Assembly (NCBI RefSeq): GCF_047496725.1
Contig: NC_132986.1
Location: forward strand, 9,012,031-9,076,030
DNA: 64,000 nt
DNA from: Anoplolepis gracilipes
Lineage: Eukaryota > Arthropoda > Insecta > Hymenoptera > Formicidae
Reading direction: 5' to 3'
This document shows, in pieces, positions 1 to 13,128 of the stretch (position 1 is its first letter; every line of letters begins with the position of its first letter). The position numbers and the translations under genes were made by a program. The notes under the pieces are model-generated. The model was not told where the DNA came from. It saw nothing but the letters and a program-made list of their open reading frames with translations, and did no database searches.

Positions 1-60
1 TTATAGAAGAAAAAATATAGAATTATAAGAAATTATAATTAAGAGGAAAGGAAGAGAACA

Positions 61-79
61 GAGAGAGAGAGAGAGAGAG
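61..79. repeat. (GA)n microsatellite
   Basis: An uninterrupted GA dinucleotide tract that runs into a G-rich stretch. It sits in AT-rich DNA without a recognisable gene. Confidence 0.95.
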
Positions 80-1108
80 GGGGGGAAGGAGAATGTATAT
101 AGAATAATAAAAGAAAGAAAATAATAGAATTAAAAAAATATTGTTTTTTTAACAAATGTTTTATAATAGATAATTTATAAAATTTTTTATTTTTAAACAT
201 ATTTTTAAACATATATTTAAAAAAATTTTTTTCTATTGTTTTTTTTTCACTTCGTATCTTGATGTAGCTCTAGAAACGATACTATTGGCACTTGAGTTTT
301 TGTTTGTACATTTTTCTTTTTTTGATATCGTGCGCTTATATTTTTTCGATGTTATGTCATATTTTTGTCCGCACATGTTTTTGCTTGTGGGACTTTATGC
401 CACCCGTTAAAAATTATAAGTTATATTTTATTTTTTCATGTTTTTTTATGATTGACCAACTATTTTATCTTTTTTTTCTTATTTTCTCCTCCATTATATT
501 TATACGCTGCACAAGGCATATCGAAATTAAGCCAATTCTATACAACTTATTCTTCCTATAGCTTATTCTTTTAATTCTCATTTTCTCTCTTTCTTTTTTC
601 TCCTTTTCTTCATATAGTATTTGAACTTGTTTTCTTGCATAGATAATAATCTTGACTTATCTATTAGCCTAAATTATTTCTTACTTAAAATCAGTAAATC
701 ACACGAAAATAATATTTTTGTTTTACTTTTACTTAAAAGTATCTTTCTGTAATAAAGTCATTCTAATTTATTTTAGAGTGTCAAATTCTTTCTATGTATT
801 TGTATGCATATACTCACGCGCTTTATTTGATTAATATTTATAAAATAGTGATTTTTATCTCTCTCTGAGCTAATTCACTTACTTATACTAAAAGGGTTTG
901 GACCAAAATAATAAATATTGTCTCTTTCCCTGTGTCTCTCTTTTTCTCGTCTATCAACGTGATAGACAATCCTTTCGAGGATACAAAGTAAGGATTATGT
1001 TTACACGGCACTCCTAACCGCGCATAAATCAAAATAAAGTCCGAATGTTGGGCCGAGAAAATTATTGTGATTTTATTACCACAATATCTTTTGAATGATC
1101 ATGATAAA
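80..1108. other. AT-rich non-coding DNA, no gene recognised
   Basis: Mostly A/T with T-rich runs. The one long open frame here (292-561) begins at TTG, encodes a Phe/Ile/Leu-rich low-complexity chain typical of translated AT-rich DNA, and has no plausible splice or start context. I see no gene. Confidence 0.6.
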
Positions 1109-1298
1109 ATGAATTACAGATCCGTGTCGATACTTATCGCGGATTATTTTACGATGTCACTTGATGAATTGAATGAAAAATACAAAGATTTTTCGGGAGC
1201 AACGTATAATATACAGTTATTGATTAATATTTTCGGTTTGATCGGGTTCTTTCGCTCTCAATTAGCCGTATCGTATATCGATCCTTGTGATACAACTG
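1109..1298 (+). CDS. Candidate coding exon ending at a GTGAGT donor
   Basis: Seen: an open frame from an ATG encodes 63 residues plus one base, running MNYRSVSILIADYF to SYIDPCDTT, and then meets ACTG|GTGAGT, a strong donor match, in phase 1. A possible acceptor (TTACAG) lies just inside the ATG, so this could be an internal exon rather than a first one. The middle is hydrophobic (IQLLINIFGLIGFF). The same frame continues past the donor into a (CA)n tract, giving an artefactual His-Thr tail, so the splice reading is preferred. I do not recognise the family and found no partner exon. It could be chance. Confidence 0.3.
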
Positions 1299-1385
1299 GT
1301 GAGTTACGGCGGAAAGTGGATAGCAATGTAACGTTGTCACTCATGGTTATAAATTGGAGTATGATATTGAGAGATATATATTTAA

Positions 1386-1389
1386 CAAA

Positions 1390-1441
<52 letters not shown>
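1386..1441. repeat. (CA)n microsatellite
   Basis: About 54 bases of CA repeat with one T interruption near the start. It generates spurious open frames of His-Thr (plus) and Val-Cys (minus). Confidence 0.97.
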
Positions 1442-1444
<3 letters not shown>

Positions 1445-2216
1445 GAAACTTTTCGATTTCTTAGTATCGAGTACATAGAGGCGGAAGTATTAGTAAAGTA
1501 AAAGTATTAAAATAAAAAAAATATAAAACTTTAGAATGATTAGGATTCGAAAAATTTTAATATAAGAAAAAGGTTTTCGTAAAAAATGTGGATTAGATAA
1601 AAAGATTTTCTTTTAAATTAAAGTGCAATAATAATGCATTGCTTTTTTTCATGACTTTAGTGATATTTAAGATTATATATTGCTGTATTTAAAAATATTG
1701 AATTAATAACAGATAAGATAATAAAATTTTTTCTTTCTTCTAATTTTCATAATAAATATATTTTAGATATTTATATAAATATAGAATATGAGTACATTTT
1801 TGTTTTATTCTACTGTAAACATACGTAAGTTTATAAAATATATTTCAATATTTTTGTTACAATTCGTCTCTCGTGCAATTTCTTTTCAATTCGAGGAAAC
1901 AGTTGCATCATTGATTACTCTATCGTTCTCTCTATAACACTAATTACGTTTCGAGGAAACACAGATAGGAAAGTGATTACCGATGAATCCCTCGAGCAAA
2001 GCAGTACCGTTGTATTGTTCAGGAAAATTAGATAAATTGTGTCGCGCCATCGATCTGTCGATAGGCATTACTTTTCGGAGCTTAGATATTATGTATATTA
2101 CATAGTAGAGCGAAACTACATAGTTCATATTTGATCAGTCCAGTTAAAGCTTTCAATGATTTAAATAAACGAGTTTTTATATGCTTTTAAATGCATTATG
2201 TGTGTATAGATATTTA

Positions 2217-2250
2217 ATAAATAAATAAATAAATAAATATATATATATAT
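2217..2250. repeat. (AAAT)n followed by (AT)n
   Basis: About five AAAT units run directly into an AT dinucleotide tract, a compound microsatellite. Confidence 0.9.
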
Positions 2251-3144
2251 AATATTTTATATTTTATTTTTTCAGTATACAATATATTATTATATACAAG
2301 GTGTTTATTTAAAAAAGTTTCTACTCTGTTTTTTTGTGTGTTAGATCAGTATAAAAATTTACTGTAAATTTTAATTTGCAAACGCTCCCTCTTTTACTTA
2401 TTGTTAGTATAATTTTTTAAAACTCGGCTGTCAATGCTTATTACGTGTTACACTATTCTAATATTTATAATTGTACTTTGCCGTAAATCACACGAATATT
2501 GTGTATTATACCATGAAAATTGCGCAGGTGCGATTAGCTGCAGCAGTCGATTTTAATTACAATCCATAACTGACTCTAATCTGTTCAATTCTTGCAGCAT
2601 TTGTCTTTCGGTTTGTCTATGTGACTTTAGTCCGACTCGAAATATTTCATGACACGCTTTTCGCAATATATTAATCATTAATCTATGAAAGCTATGGCTT
2701 GTGCAAAATTAATATGTAATTAATTAAATTATTATCTCTGTTACTCACTGTCATTGTATCAGCAGATAATATATCAGTACAGTTAAGTAATACAATTGCA
2801 ATTGCGGTTATGGTCTGCCAAAAGTTGTTAAAAACATTTGCGGCTAGCATGTTTGTTGTTTACTGACTTTGACATTGAGTATAAACCGCAAAAAATTGCA
2901 CGCGCAACGAGTCGTTAGCTGCAGGATTTGCTTTAGATAATTCGCCTGAGATGGCTGACAAGAGTCATAGGGGAAATAAAATTAACGTACGTATCTACGT
3001 ACGGATCCGATTATTTTATAGCTTATATTTTATAACTTTTAGAAATACAAAATATCTTTACAAATTAATTATTATTATTAGTTCTATTATTAGTAATGTT
3101 GTACATTATTTTTTTGCAATTACTCATCTATAAAATTAATTTAT

Positions 3145-3148
<4 letters not shown>

Positions 3149-3181
<33 letters not shown>
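3149..3181. repeat. (AG)n microsatellite
   Basis: A clean AG dinucleotide tract of about 33 bases in AT-rich DNA. Confidence 0.95.
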
Positions 3182-3184
<3 letters not shown>

Positions 3185-4318
3185 TAAAATAATTTGAAAA
3201 CAGAATACAACATACATTTAAGAGAAAGTATTTAAGGTATCACGAAAATGTCTAAGGATTAAATAATCGGTCGACGAACAAGAAGAATTTCGGCATCACA
3301 ACCTTTCCCTTCTGTTGTATCGACATCGAATTCCCATTTTCAAGGGACGCGACGTGAGTATCGAAAATTTTTCCCCGAATTACAACAGTCTTCGGCAAAT
3401 CGTTTAGGATTCTTTGTTATTGGGAGGGTTTAGCTGCGAAAGCGAGGAGACATTCTCCCTCACGAAGCTTATCCTCGCATCTTTATAAGCAATTCTGTTT
3501 TTTTATGACTCCATCATACTCAAATTGCTATTTTATCGAGATTTTTACATAAGCTGATATTTTTTAAAAATAAACTGAAAAATGTGTGAAAATATGACAC
3601 TTTACAATGCAATCTGACAAGCCATAAAATAAGACGTATTAGGAAATTTATTGTTATAATTATATCTGAGGAGTATCATTAATATCATCTGCACGTGTGT
3701 GTTTTCATTTAAAATATACTGTACAAAGTACTCTATAAAATATTATACAAAATATACTTATAGGATATAAATTAGATTTGTAGGTGTTTATACGAATACA
3801 CGCGCGCGTGATCGTGGATGTATATAGGTTAATAACAAAAGCTGTTAAATTATAACACCTGCTATTTATGCAGTATTAATTCCAAATGAAATACGTTAAA
3901 CTGTTTGGTTATTATAAAGTTTTGCACATAGTTTTGATGATTCTGTTAATTCTTTTATTGCAACTATCATACATATTTGCCATTCATATCAAATCAAATT
4001 ATATTGAAATCCTTGTATCATGAGTTTATACTTAAAGCGTCATATATGGAACTTTAATTTAGAAATAAAAAAGTTATTTTAATATTTTTATTTGGAACTT
4101 TTACGATTTTACGTGAAGAAAACAAAATTTGAATAAAATATATTATACAAATAAAAAATAACAAATATTATAGATACTAAAAGATACTAAAGATGATATG
4201 CAAATATAATAAGACATTAAATAGAAGAGTAAAATTGAAATATATTTCTCTGTTTTTCGCGTGATGCGATTTTGGATAATAAATGCGTAAAAAAATATAA
4301 TAATTCGGAGATAAATTT

Positions 4319-4543
4319 ATGCTGCCATTAGTTCTACTTATTCTAGTTATTACGTTACGATGTTCCATTTGTCATTATAGCAAACAAATACTTACCGAGA
4401 AATCCGGAAATTTTGAAGAATATACGCTCTTGAACCAACTTGAGAGAAAATTTGTTCAACTAATCGACAAACCATCAATATTTATTGAGATTCAAAGACG
4501 CAAAGAAAAGCGTCCTCGAATGTACGGAAAAGAAGAAATATAA
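4319..4543 (+). CDS. Possible small secreted protein ORF, 74 aa
   Basis: Seen: an ATG-initiated 74-residue ORF. Residues 1-18 (MLPLVLLILVITLRCSIC) form a hydrophobic leader like a signal peptide. The remainder is charged and ends in a strongly basic stretch (RRKEKRPRMYGKEE). Dibasic sites and a GKEE end are loosely reminiscent of peptide precursors, but I recognise no known neuropeptide or other family. No intron is needed. It lies just upstream of a GC-richer patch. AT-rich DNA often yields hydrophobic starts by chance, so the call is weak. Confidence 0.3.
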   Translation: MLPLVLLILVITLRCSICHYSKQILTEKSGNFEEYTLLNQLERKFVQLIDKPSIFIEIQRRKEKRPRMYGKEEI

Positions 4544-5310
4544 CCGCGATAACTCTCTCTCTGGGCACTTGCCGAGCATCGCATCGGAAAAATAAGCGGT
4601 AGCCATAATTCACAGTCTCCGCGTTGAACGGTCGTCGCCGATCTAGTTCGTGTAATCACAATACGGATGAAACCTCGCCGTTCAGTAATGGATTATCGGA
4701 AGTTCGATAGATAGTCGAGTGATCTCTATCCAGCACAGTACACAAATCATTCGCTCCGTGAGAGATATTACAACTGTAATAATTGGAGATAAGAACTAAA
4801 AATATTAAACAAAATAGAAATTTGTGATTTAAAATAGAAAAGGAATTACTTAATTAAGTCTTAATTGAGTCTTATGTAGCTTGTCGCGTGCATAATCGAA
4901 TTTTGCAATTCGTTTCAAACCAAAGATATCACTTTGATGCAAAAATTATATTTTATATGAGATACTTGAAAATTGATTCGAACATGTTCAGAGAATCGAA
5001 AATGTAAAAGAAGACATCTTTATATAAAAGAAGCTAGATATTCTTCGCGCTAGAAAGGCACGTTCGTTTCTTCCGTTCTCGCGTGTTGGAGAAAGATTTT
5101 CAAACATTTCTGGTTTTGGATCGTGTTGCTGTTCGCATCATTGATTCAATCGAATTCTTCGAGAGAATCTCGTGGAATTGTATTTTCTCTCGCACAGAAT
5201 GAAATACTATAGATAAGTTAGAGGATTTACATCAAGGTGTAACTCTGGAAGGGTTACATATGAAAAAATAACAGATTTTACCGCTCAATCGTATATATTT
5301 ATATAACATA
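4544..5310. other. Intergenic, moderately GC-rich patch
   Basis: The stretch 4540-4740 is noticeably richer in G/C and CpG than its surroundings (GAACGGTCGTCGCCGATC and similar), as often seen near promoters or 5' exons. All frames contain stops within short distance and I could not define an exon. Confidence 0.45.
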
Positions 5311-5734
5311 CAGTCTCATAACTAATGAGCCAACGCTCGTGAGTATAGTGAATTAAACAAAAAAGTATTAAGTCATTTTGCGATTTTCGCAATAATTATT
5401 AAAATATTAATTAAAACCGCTTAGCAAACAATATTATACATATCTACAAGATGTCCGGTAATAATCGCCCCATAGCTCAAGGGCAGATGGAGCAGGTCAA
5501 ACTGAATATAAAAGTCCTGTATCATTTTGCGATTAGCGCAATAATTATTGAACTATTAATTAAAAACGCTCAGGGTATGCTGAGCGCTATATGCGGCGCG
5601 TGCTCCTACGCTAAGCGTTTTTAATTAATATTTTAATAATTATTGCGAAAATTGCAAAATGATCTAATATTTTTTTGTTCAGTTCACTGTACTCTATCCG
5701 TTCACGAGCATTGGCTCGTTAGTTATGAGACACC

Positions 5735-5737
<3 letters not shown>
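5311..5737. mobile_element. Foldback / MITE-like element with about 110-bp inverted arms
   Basis: Seen: the left arm (about 5311-5416, starting CAGTCTCATAACTAATGAGC) is repeated in inverted, diverged form at about 5619-5737, which ends in TTATGAGACACCCTG. Shared blocks include TCTCATAACTAA, GAGCCAA, CTCGTGA and ATTTTCGCAATAATTATT. A third, direct copy of the inner part of the left arm lies at about 5515-5571, and it forms a smaller hairpin with 5610-5621 (AAAACGCT against AGCGTTTT). Both ends abut TA, consistent with a TA target duplication. Known: long inverted repeats without a transposase are typical of non-autonomous DNA transposons or foldback elements. Inference: a TA-targeting superfamily such as Tc1/mariner. 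The short open frame inside (ATG at 5451) shows no transposase features. Confidence 0.75.

Positions 5738-5779
<42 letters not shown>
5738..5779. repeat. (TA)n microsatellite
   Basis: About 42 bases of TA repeat directly abutting the right end of the foldback element. The element may have inserted into the tract, or the tract may have grown from the target TA. Confidence 0.95.
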
Positions 5780-5783
<4 letters not shown>

Positions 5784-8700
5784 ATCGGGGAAATTTTGTA
5801 TTTTTACATCTATACGTATTTGTACATTTTAAACATTTATTTTTTAACGTTAACAATTAAATAAATAAGTATTAAAAAAATATACGTATACACATATCTC
5901 CCCTTTTTCATTTCTTTTTTTTTCTATTATAAAATATATCAAATTTAAATTGTATGCTATGCTTACATATGACTTTTTTCTATTTACATTTCAAGATTAA
6001 TAAAAATTATCACTTAATGCAAATAAATCTTTTCGTGCTTGATACATATGTGTGAATAATCATTTCAAGTTATCTCTCAATAATTGTCTACAGAACACAA
6101 TAGTATCTATATCTATTTGGCACATATGTACGTATAGTACTATCTATCAGTTCCAACTTCTGTATGTCACTGAATGTATTCCACGTGTCGACGATGTACA
6201 CACGTGGATACGATCTGTAATTTGCATAGACATTGTTCGCTTAGGCGCCAATTAATCGATTTTATGCGAGACACAGTAAGACGTGCGATAAGAATTTTCT
6301 TCGAAATTTCCAACAGAGAGATTTATTTTTTTAATGAGACAGATTTTAAATTTGCAAAAATTAAAGGTTTTTCGTTCGCATTGTTTGTTAAATGACCAAT
6401 TCAAATAAATATTTATGATGATTCTCAAAAGCTAAAATTTGTTTTTTTTTTAATCGAGTACTTATATATAAATATGTGGATTGAATGATTTGATCGCATG
6501 CTAAATAAGAAAATGGAAGATGACCTGTCGTCACCGAGAACGGATGTGGAATATTATTTTAACGACGTCTGATGAGTATCGCGCTCCTTAAATCGGCGGC
6601 AGTAAGATATAAAACAGTCGTCACGTCACATAAAATATCTATTTAGAAACTAATATTTTTTTAATTCACTAAATAGATCCTTCTCTTTTCCTCATTTATC
6701 TATATTTATCAATTAGTTGTGAGTATATATATTCTTCTTTGTTCAATGTATCTTTTTTTCAAACATTAGTTAAATAGCTTATTTCTAAATCATTTTAAAT
6801 TTATAAAATTTATTTAATTAAACTGTCAATGTTATAAATGGAGAGATATAAAAAAATCCCTAGGTACATCGCGTAAAAGTGCAACCAATATTGGCGTCGC
6901 ACTTTATCGAGAATTTGTGTCATAGGCGCGTAGAACGTCGAGGTGTCAATGAAAGGCAATCTGCGGTGAAATGAAGCTTGTTAAAGCACTTGCGAACACG
7001 ATAATTACATTTTACTCTACGGTGGCACACAAATCAACGATCACTCGTTTCAATCACTCGTTGAATACAGAATTTCAAAATTCCATTCAAACACATTACC
7101 TTTGTAGTTTGCAAGCACGACTATCAACAGAATCGCACAGCTCACATTTATGTATGTTTTATATGACTCAACGCACGTGGCATTTATTATATGTATTTTG
7201 ATCGTGGTTCGTTTGATGTTATCAGAACGATATGTATAATATTGTGTTTTTATATTTTTTGAGAATTAAATTCAAATTTACAAATGGATTGCTCTCAAAT
7301 AAAAAAAAATTACCTGAAAATGGTCACAAAACCTTTTACTAAGATATAATTTACTTATATGCGTTAAAATATTTTATTCGTTATGGATAGATAAAGCTTA
7401 AGTGCATAAAAATATTTTTTTCGGTATTAACTTTAAATTTAAAATATTTGTTGAAATGATATATAAAGTTCGATATACATTTTTTAAATATCTTTTTTGT
7501 TAATATCTCTTATTTTTAATTGATTATTAAGCACTTAAATAACTCTATTTTAATAATTATCATTGTAGCACAATAGTTGTATAAAACGTTTTCTTAATTA
7601 ATATTTTTTTATTGTAAGAATTTTAACTTTTATTTATTGATGCAATTATATATTCAACCCTTGAAAAAAATACTTATATTATTTACATTTTTTTGCTTTT
7701 AATCACTTAATTCAACTTGTATCGTGACTGTGGCAAATTCAAAGAATACAAGATAAATAACTACTTTCTGAATAGCCTGCAAACCTAATCACTATAGTAA
7801 AGATACCAGACAAAGACATTAAATTTCATGAATTACCGTGTAACATGGAATTTCGTGATATTCTGGAGGCAGTGGAGACGACATCATAATGGTAAATTGA
7901 TTGTAATGTCTGTCTAAAAGCATTTATGAATTTGACAATAAGATTTACAGCGTTGTCTAGAGATTAGATAATTTATCGCGAGATTCCATGGCATCTTAAA
8001 AAATAAAATATGATAACGAGCAAACGCAATTAATTTGTAAATTTAAATTAAGACTTATACTTTATCTTTTATGAGAATTTTTTTAATAGAGCATTTTTTT
8101 TAGATTCTATCAATTCGTCGATTCTTGATAACGACAAATTTAATTTAAAAAAATATAGTAGTATAAGTTGACACGAAATAATAATTTTCAAATATTTCTC
8201 TTGACTGGTAAAATTATCTCTACTCATTTTATGTCAATAATTCTAACATTTAGTATTTATGCATTGTTACAGAATGTGTAAAATATAATAATATATTAAT
8301 TGCTGTAAAAGCTTAAAGCAATTACGTTATTATTGCCGGATTATTGCTTTAAATTTAGGATTTCATGGATTTTCTCGCAATTTAAAACTGTTAGCTGCTG
8401 CGAGAAAATATTGATAACCAGTGCTATCTGAAAAAGTTTTGCTTTTACTGCAGTCTAAGTGTGTTATATCTCGTTCGCATAAAAAACAGTCGCGCAATAA
8501 GTCATAAAAAAAAATAGTAGCAGTATATGTATATGTTACTAAGAAAGTTAAGAGACTTTCATGGCTGTTACCGCAGACGGCGACTTATTTCCTATAGGAT
8601 AATATTAGAACGCCACGATAGAGAAAAGTCGGACGCTCGTCTATCATATGACGATGCTTTCAAGCTCCGTCGATGACAAACTTTATAATTGAAGACAGCT

Positions 8701-11700
8701 TCTAGATGTGCATATAACCGGAAACTTGGACTGATAGCAAACGATGAAAAATTGTCGGTCGTGTCGTGTAAAAATATTTCGTCGAGTATTCAACGAGAAT
8801 TTCTATTTTTTTCTTGAATTTGGTAAAAGATACATACGTTCGGAAATCCGGGAAAATAAATATGTGTTCCATATGTTGATCAAAACAGAAAGAGAGGTAG
8901 TGGAATCATGATATGCGTTAGAGTATTCAAATGCATTTTTATTTTTATTAAAATAGAGATGAGTACATAGCTAATATTAATTGCGATTTTTTAATATTTA
9001 TTGTTAATTATCGTGACGAACAAGCTAAAAAAATCAAGTTTATTCAAAAGAGAAAAACTTGTATGAATGTATAGGAGTGTATAACTTATATGAATGTGTA
9101 CTTTAATTTACTATCATAATATTAAAAAGTCTATAGATGATATCGTTTAAATAGTTGAGAATTTTGTTTGCACAAATATTGCCTGTTTCAAAGTTTTGAA
9201 TATCGAATCAATTTTCGAAGGGAAGCGATAGTATATAAAATTCAACGTGAAGCAATATTTCAACGATCGCAGTATATATGTATAATCTATGCAGAAGTTG
9301 AACTTTGTATATCCGCGACAACAGAAACTCGAGAATATTCGGCGGCTGAAGTTGTATGCAATTTTCGCGCGCAATAAATTGCAAATGTTTTTCTAGTCGT
9401 GAACTTTGGTGATCGATTGTCGTACTTCGGGATAATACAGAGTGTTTGATTATTACAGATTATTTTAAGGACAGACAAAGTTGTTAAATATCTCCAAGTT
9501 TGCGAAAATCTTTGATGCTTTATTATTATTATCATTATCATTAGTCCCGACTTTTTAATCATTAACATTAATTATTTATATGGTTAATATTTTTCAAGTT
9601 TGTGAATTTATTTAAATAAACTATATTGCATTAAAATAATCGAGAAAAAAATATATGCTAAGTATTTTTATCACAATTAAATTCACTATTGAAGTTTTGC
9701 TAGGAAAAAATAAAACTCGACACATTTTATCAAGCAATTTGTTCTCACAAAAGTAATTATTATTGAGAGAATAATTGGAGAAATGTTCTGAATTTATTTT
9801 CTTTATTTCTGAAACACCCTGTGTTCGCATTGCGCATGTAGAATCGTACGTACGACTTTGTCTACATGAATCATCGATTCGGTCAGCCAAAGTGGAGCCA
9901 GAACCCAGACATTCGGGTGCCAGAATCGGCGAAATCTATAAGTAGTGTCTTTCTTTCCATTCCGGCCGCGAGAGATTTTAATCTAGTACACCAAAAACAT
10001 AACAGAGAAAAAAGAACGATATTTAATGTTGCGTGTAGTGATTTATCGATAAAATTTATACATATATGACGAGAGATACGACATATGCTGTATAATTTAT
10101 ATATATCTGGTTTATAATATTTTATATAACAAACAAGAGAAGTAAGGTTTGGCATGTATAATTTTAAAGTTACTTAAATATTGTATAAAAATATATTTAT
10201 AAAAATAATATTGATATAAATTTAAGTAATTTAATATAAAATGGATATGTCTGTGCTACGTGTTCATGTAGCGTGTCCACATGTGCTCATAGAAATAACA
10301 ATCGTGTTATTTAACCTGAATTCGTCGTACTTAAAAGAAAACTTCGTTTTATAAGGATATAGGTTGATAAAAAAATTATAAGAGATTTGATATGATGGAT
10401 GTTTCTTTTGCGGCAGCGTACGCCTCGATGAATACCCGATCGTATTCCGATGTTTTCTCTTGGAAGCTTTACATTTTTCCGCTTGGTTCATTCGCATTTT
10501 TCTGAAGTAAGATCGACATTTTTCATCCGTACGATTTCCACGTGCGTCGTATGTCTTTCATCTATTGCTATTCAATCATTCGTAGGAAACATGATAAAGG
10601 AAGCTCTTTTTGAACACTATAAGTTGTATTGATGAAACAATAATAGTCAGAAAAATTGTATTATCTAGAATGTGGTTGTTTTTATTTTTATAGGAAGAAT
10701 AAATACTGGAAAAATAATAGGTTTTTTTTTTATATATCAAGTCGTATTACTAAAGAAATTTGAAATTTTCACTTTTATTATATTTTTTGTTTTATTTTTT
10801 TATAATTTAATATTTAATATAAGAAGAATATAATATTTTTCTAATTAGATTAATAAAAATAAAAACTACTACAGAAGAAAATTTTGTACGACATATGGGA
10901 TTGTATTTTATGCTCTGCTTAAGTATTTTTATGCTTCTCGTGTTTCCTCTTTTTGAACAGATAAACCTTTAGTTCTCCAAAGTGTGTTACCCGGTTTCTG
11001 AGCAACACTTACGTTTCAAGATTTTTATATACCTCTATCTAACAAGAATTTTCTTTGTCTAAAAAAAGGACGCGTAAGGGGAAATTTTTTTCTTTCTTAT
11101 ATCTTTTATGAAAGCTTAGCAAGCAAATGTGCACGAGTGTGTCAAAAAGAACGATTATTATACGAAAAGAATATTATGTCTGATTTTATTCCCGAAAATA
11201 TAAAAATGCAAAACTTTGTAGCAGCTTGTATACATTTAAATTACAAATTTGCATTTTACATCAAAACATGCGCATAAACGAACATAAAAAATATTTAAAA
11301 TATATTATATATTGAACAATTTTATATGTATCAATAGATTACATGTATTATGACATATACATATTTAAATATAGAAACATGATGTTTCGTAATATACATA
11401 TTTTTATGTTGCTAACAATAAGTATTCGTGTAAATTTCATAAAGCGCAAATTAGTTTAGTGCCGACTTTTTTCATTAATTAAGTTTATAATCGTATTGTA
11501 TATAAATTTATATTGAAAGAATATTTTCGCGGTAAAATTGTAAAAAAATATCAGACGATTACAAGGTGACATTTTTTATCTTTGACTAGAGACTGTGATG
11601 TTAGAAATGAAATTATTTTATATTCGTTTTTCTTAGTCCCTAGAGAAACTGGGATGAGAATGGAGAGATATTAAGCTATATTTTATTCAGATGAGGGTAC

Positions 11701-12955
11701 ATTACAATCATCAATGCCATGCCGTTTTTATAGTTACGCAAAACGACACGATCGGACGACATTCCATATATCGTGTGCATCCATGTGAAATTGAAACGAC
11801 CGTCGTCATCGTATCACTTTTATTTCAGGGTTGGCTCTAGTAAAGTAAAAGTGATTCTTTTAAAGAAATGTTAAAGTTCAAAAATATTCTTTAAACATAA
11901 ATTTTATTTTTCTTAAGAGGAGATATAATTATCTTAATCATTTTAATAATATTATTTTAAGATTAGATTCAGGAATATATTAAAAATTATCAATTTTTTT
12001 TTCTTATAGAAGATTAATATTCGCATAGAAATTAATTTATGCACAACTGAATTAGGTATTACATTATTCCAATATTCTTCGTTTTTTTTTCTTCATTATT
12101 TTAATGCAAACTTTAGTAGTCCACATGTAGCATTCAAATAACAAAATTTGAATGATAAAATTCATGGGGAGGATAGATGAGAGGATAGATAAATAAATAA
12201 TTTATTTTGTTGAGTCAGCAAATAGCTTATTGTTAAAGTCAGCCCTGACCTTTATTCATATCTAGGAAATGAACAATAGAGAATACTAACAATAAGAGGA
12301 GGAGTAAAAGCACTAATACGTTCTATGGTATAAAGTGGTATCAATTACATTTTCAATATTGTAACCAGAGGATATAACCTCTTTTTTTATCTTAAGGTTT
12401 CTAACAGAAATATAGAAGCATAACGTAAATTTTAAAACACATCGTATCAAATTTATCTTTTTTTTTTTTTTTTTCAAGATCATTTTATGCATATCTAAAT
12501 ATAAATATTTTAATTAGTAATATTTATTAAATTATTGCGCAGTGAAACTTAATATCGTGTTATTTAATTTATCTCTTTATTTTAATAATAATTATATAGA
12601 AACATAACGATAATTTTATCATAATTATACAGATATTCTTGCGAGCTTTTGTTGTAAAATATAATACTACGGTAAAAAAGATTTTTATGTTTTATCTCTC
12701 TATGTATTATCTAACATATTATATAAGTCTTTTGTTTTCGCTTAACAATTACAGTTTTTATCTTTGTGTAATATAGAATAGGTATAGATAATATAGCTGT
12801 AGTAATCAATATCTCATTTACGTCACATCGTAGTTTAATAAAAACATCTTATCATTTATCTTCCATACATACTTTCCGACACTTTTTTGACGCTCCAAGA
12901 GAAACAAAGTATACTTTCGTACTCTCACAGTAAATCACACTTTTATAAGACTAAC
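5780..12955. other. AT-rich non-coding DNA, no gene recognised
   Basis: About 7 kb without a supportable gene. Short open frames on both strands (for example 6052-6395, 6971-7201, 9147-9568 and 9866-10155) overlap one another in several frames, lack splice-compatible boundaries and have low-complexity composition. Slightly GC-richer patches lie at 6490-6610, 8560-8780, 9830-9990 and 11730-11830. At 9800-9814 AAACACCCTGT resembles the outer end of the 5311-5737 element, and a partial counterpart ACAGAGTGTTTG lies at 9436-9447, too weak to call an element. Confidence 0.55.
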
Positions 12956-13128
12956 AAGAGTGAATAACCGAGAAATACAATGCAATAGAATGCAATATTG
13001 AAACTGACCGCGATCACAGCTTGCCATTGCGACAGATGCGTCTCCGGGGTGCCATGCACTCTCGTACCCGCGAGATATCGATTCCGGTTTCCCCGGTGTG
13101 ATAACGAAAGCATTTTCTCCGGTCCCAT
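12956..13128 (-). CDS. Candidate first coding exon with one membrane helix
   Basis: Seen on the minus strand: an ATG at 13128 opens a 57-codon frame in unusually GC-rich sequence (MGPEKMLSLSHRGNRNRY, then GTRVHGTPETHLSQW) and enters a 24-residue hydrophobic stretch beginning WQAVIAVSFNIAFYCIVF. A GTTAGT donor follows at 12955 in phase 2, just ahead of an in-frame stop. The layout fits the N-terminal exon of a single-pass membrane protein or the first helix of a multi-pass one. GC-rich sequence upstream (13130-13400) would fit a 5' leader or promoter. No downstream exon was identified and the family is not recognised. Confidence 0.35.

Larger units (their letters stand above)
1502..4318. other. 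AT-rich non-coding DNA with weak splice-like signals
   Basis: Mostly featureless. Two things stand out. At 2951 an ATG opens MADKSHRGNKIN and reaches AAC|GTACGT, a fair donor, so a tiny first exon is conceivable. At about 3352 GCGAC|GTGAGTAT is a strong plus-strand donor match in a GC-richer patch (3240-3480), but no convincing exon precedes it. Neither is enough to call a gene. Microsatellites at 2217-2250 and 3149-3181 lie inside. Confidence 0.5.

Noticed and set aside
1258..1476. Minus-strand Cys-Val-rich frame
   Set aside because: Produced by the (CA)n tract and opposite the better plus-strand frame.
5451..5626. ATG-initiated frame inside the foldback element (MSGNNRPIAQGQMEQ start) as a transposase remnant
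   Set aside because: It is short, crosses the element's own inverted and direct repeats, and shows no DDE or DNA-binding features.
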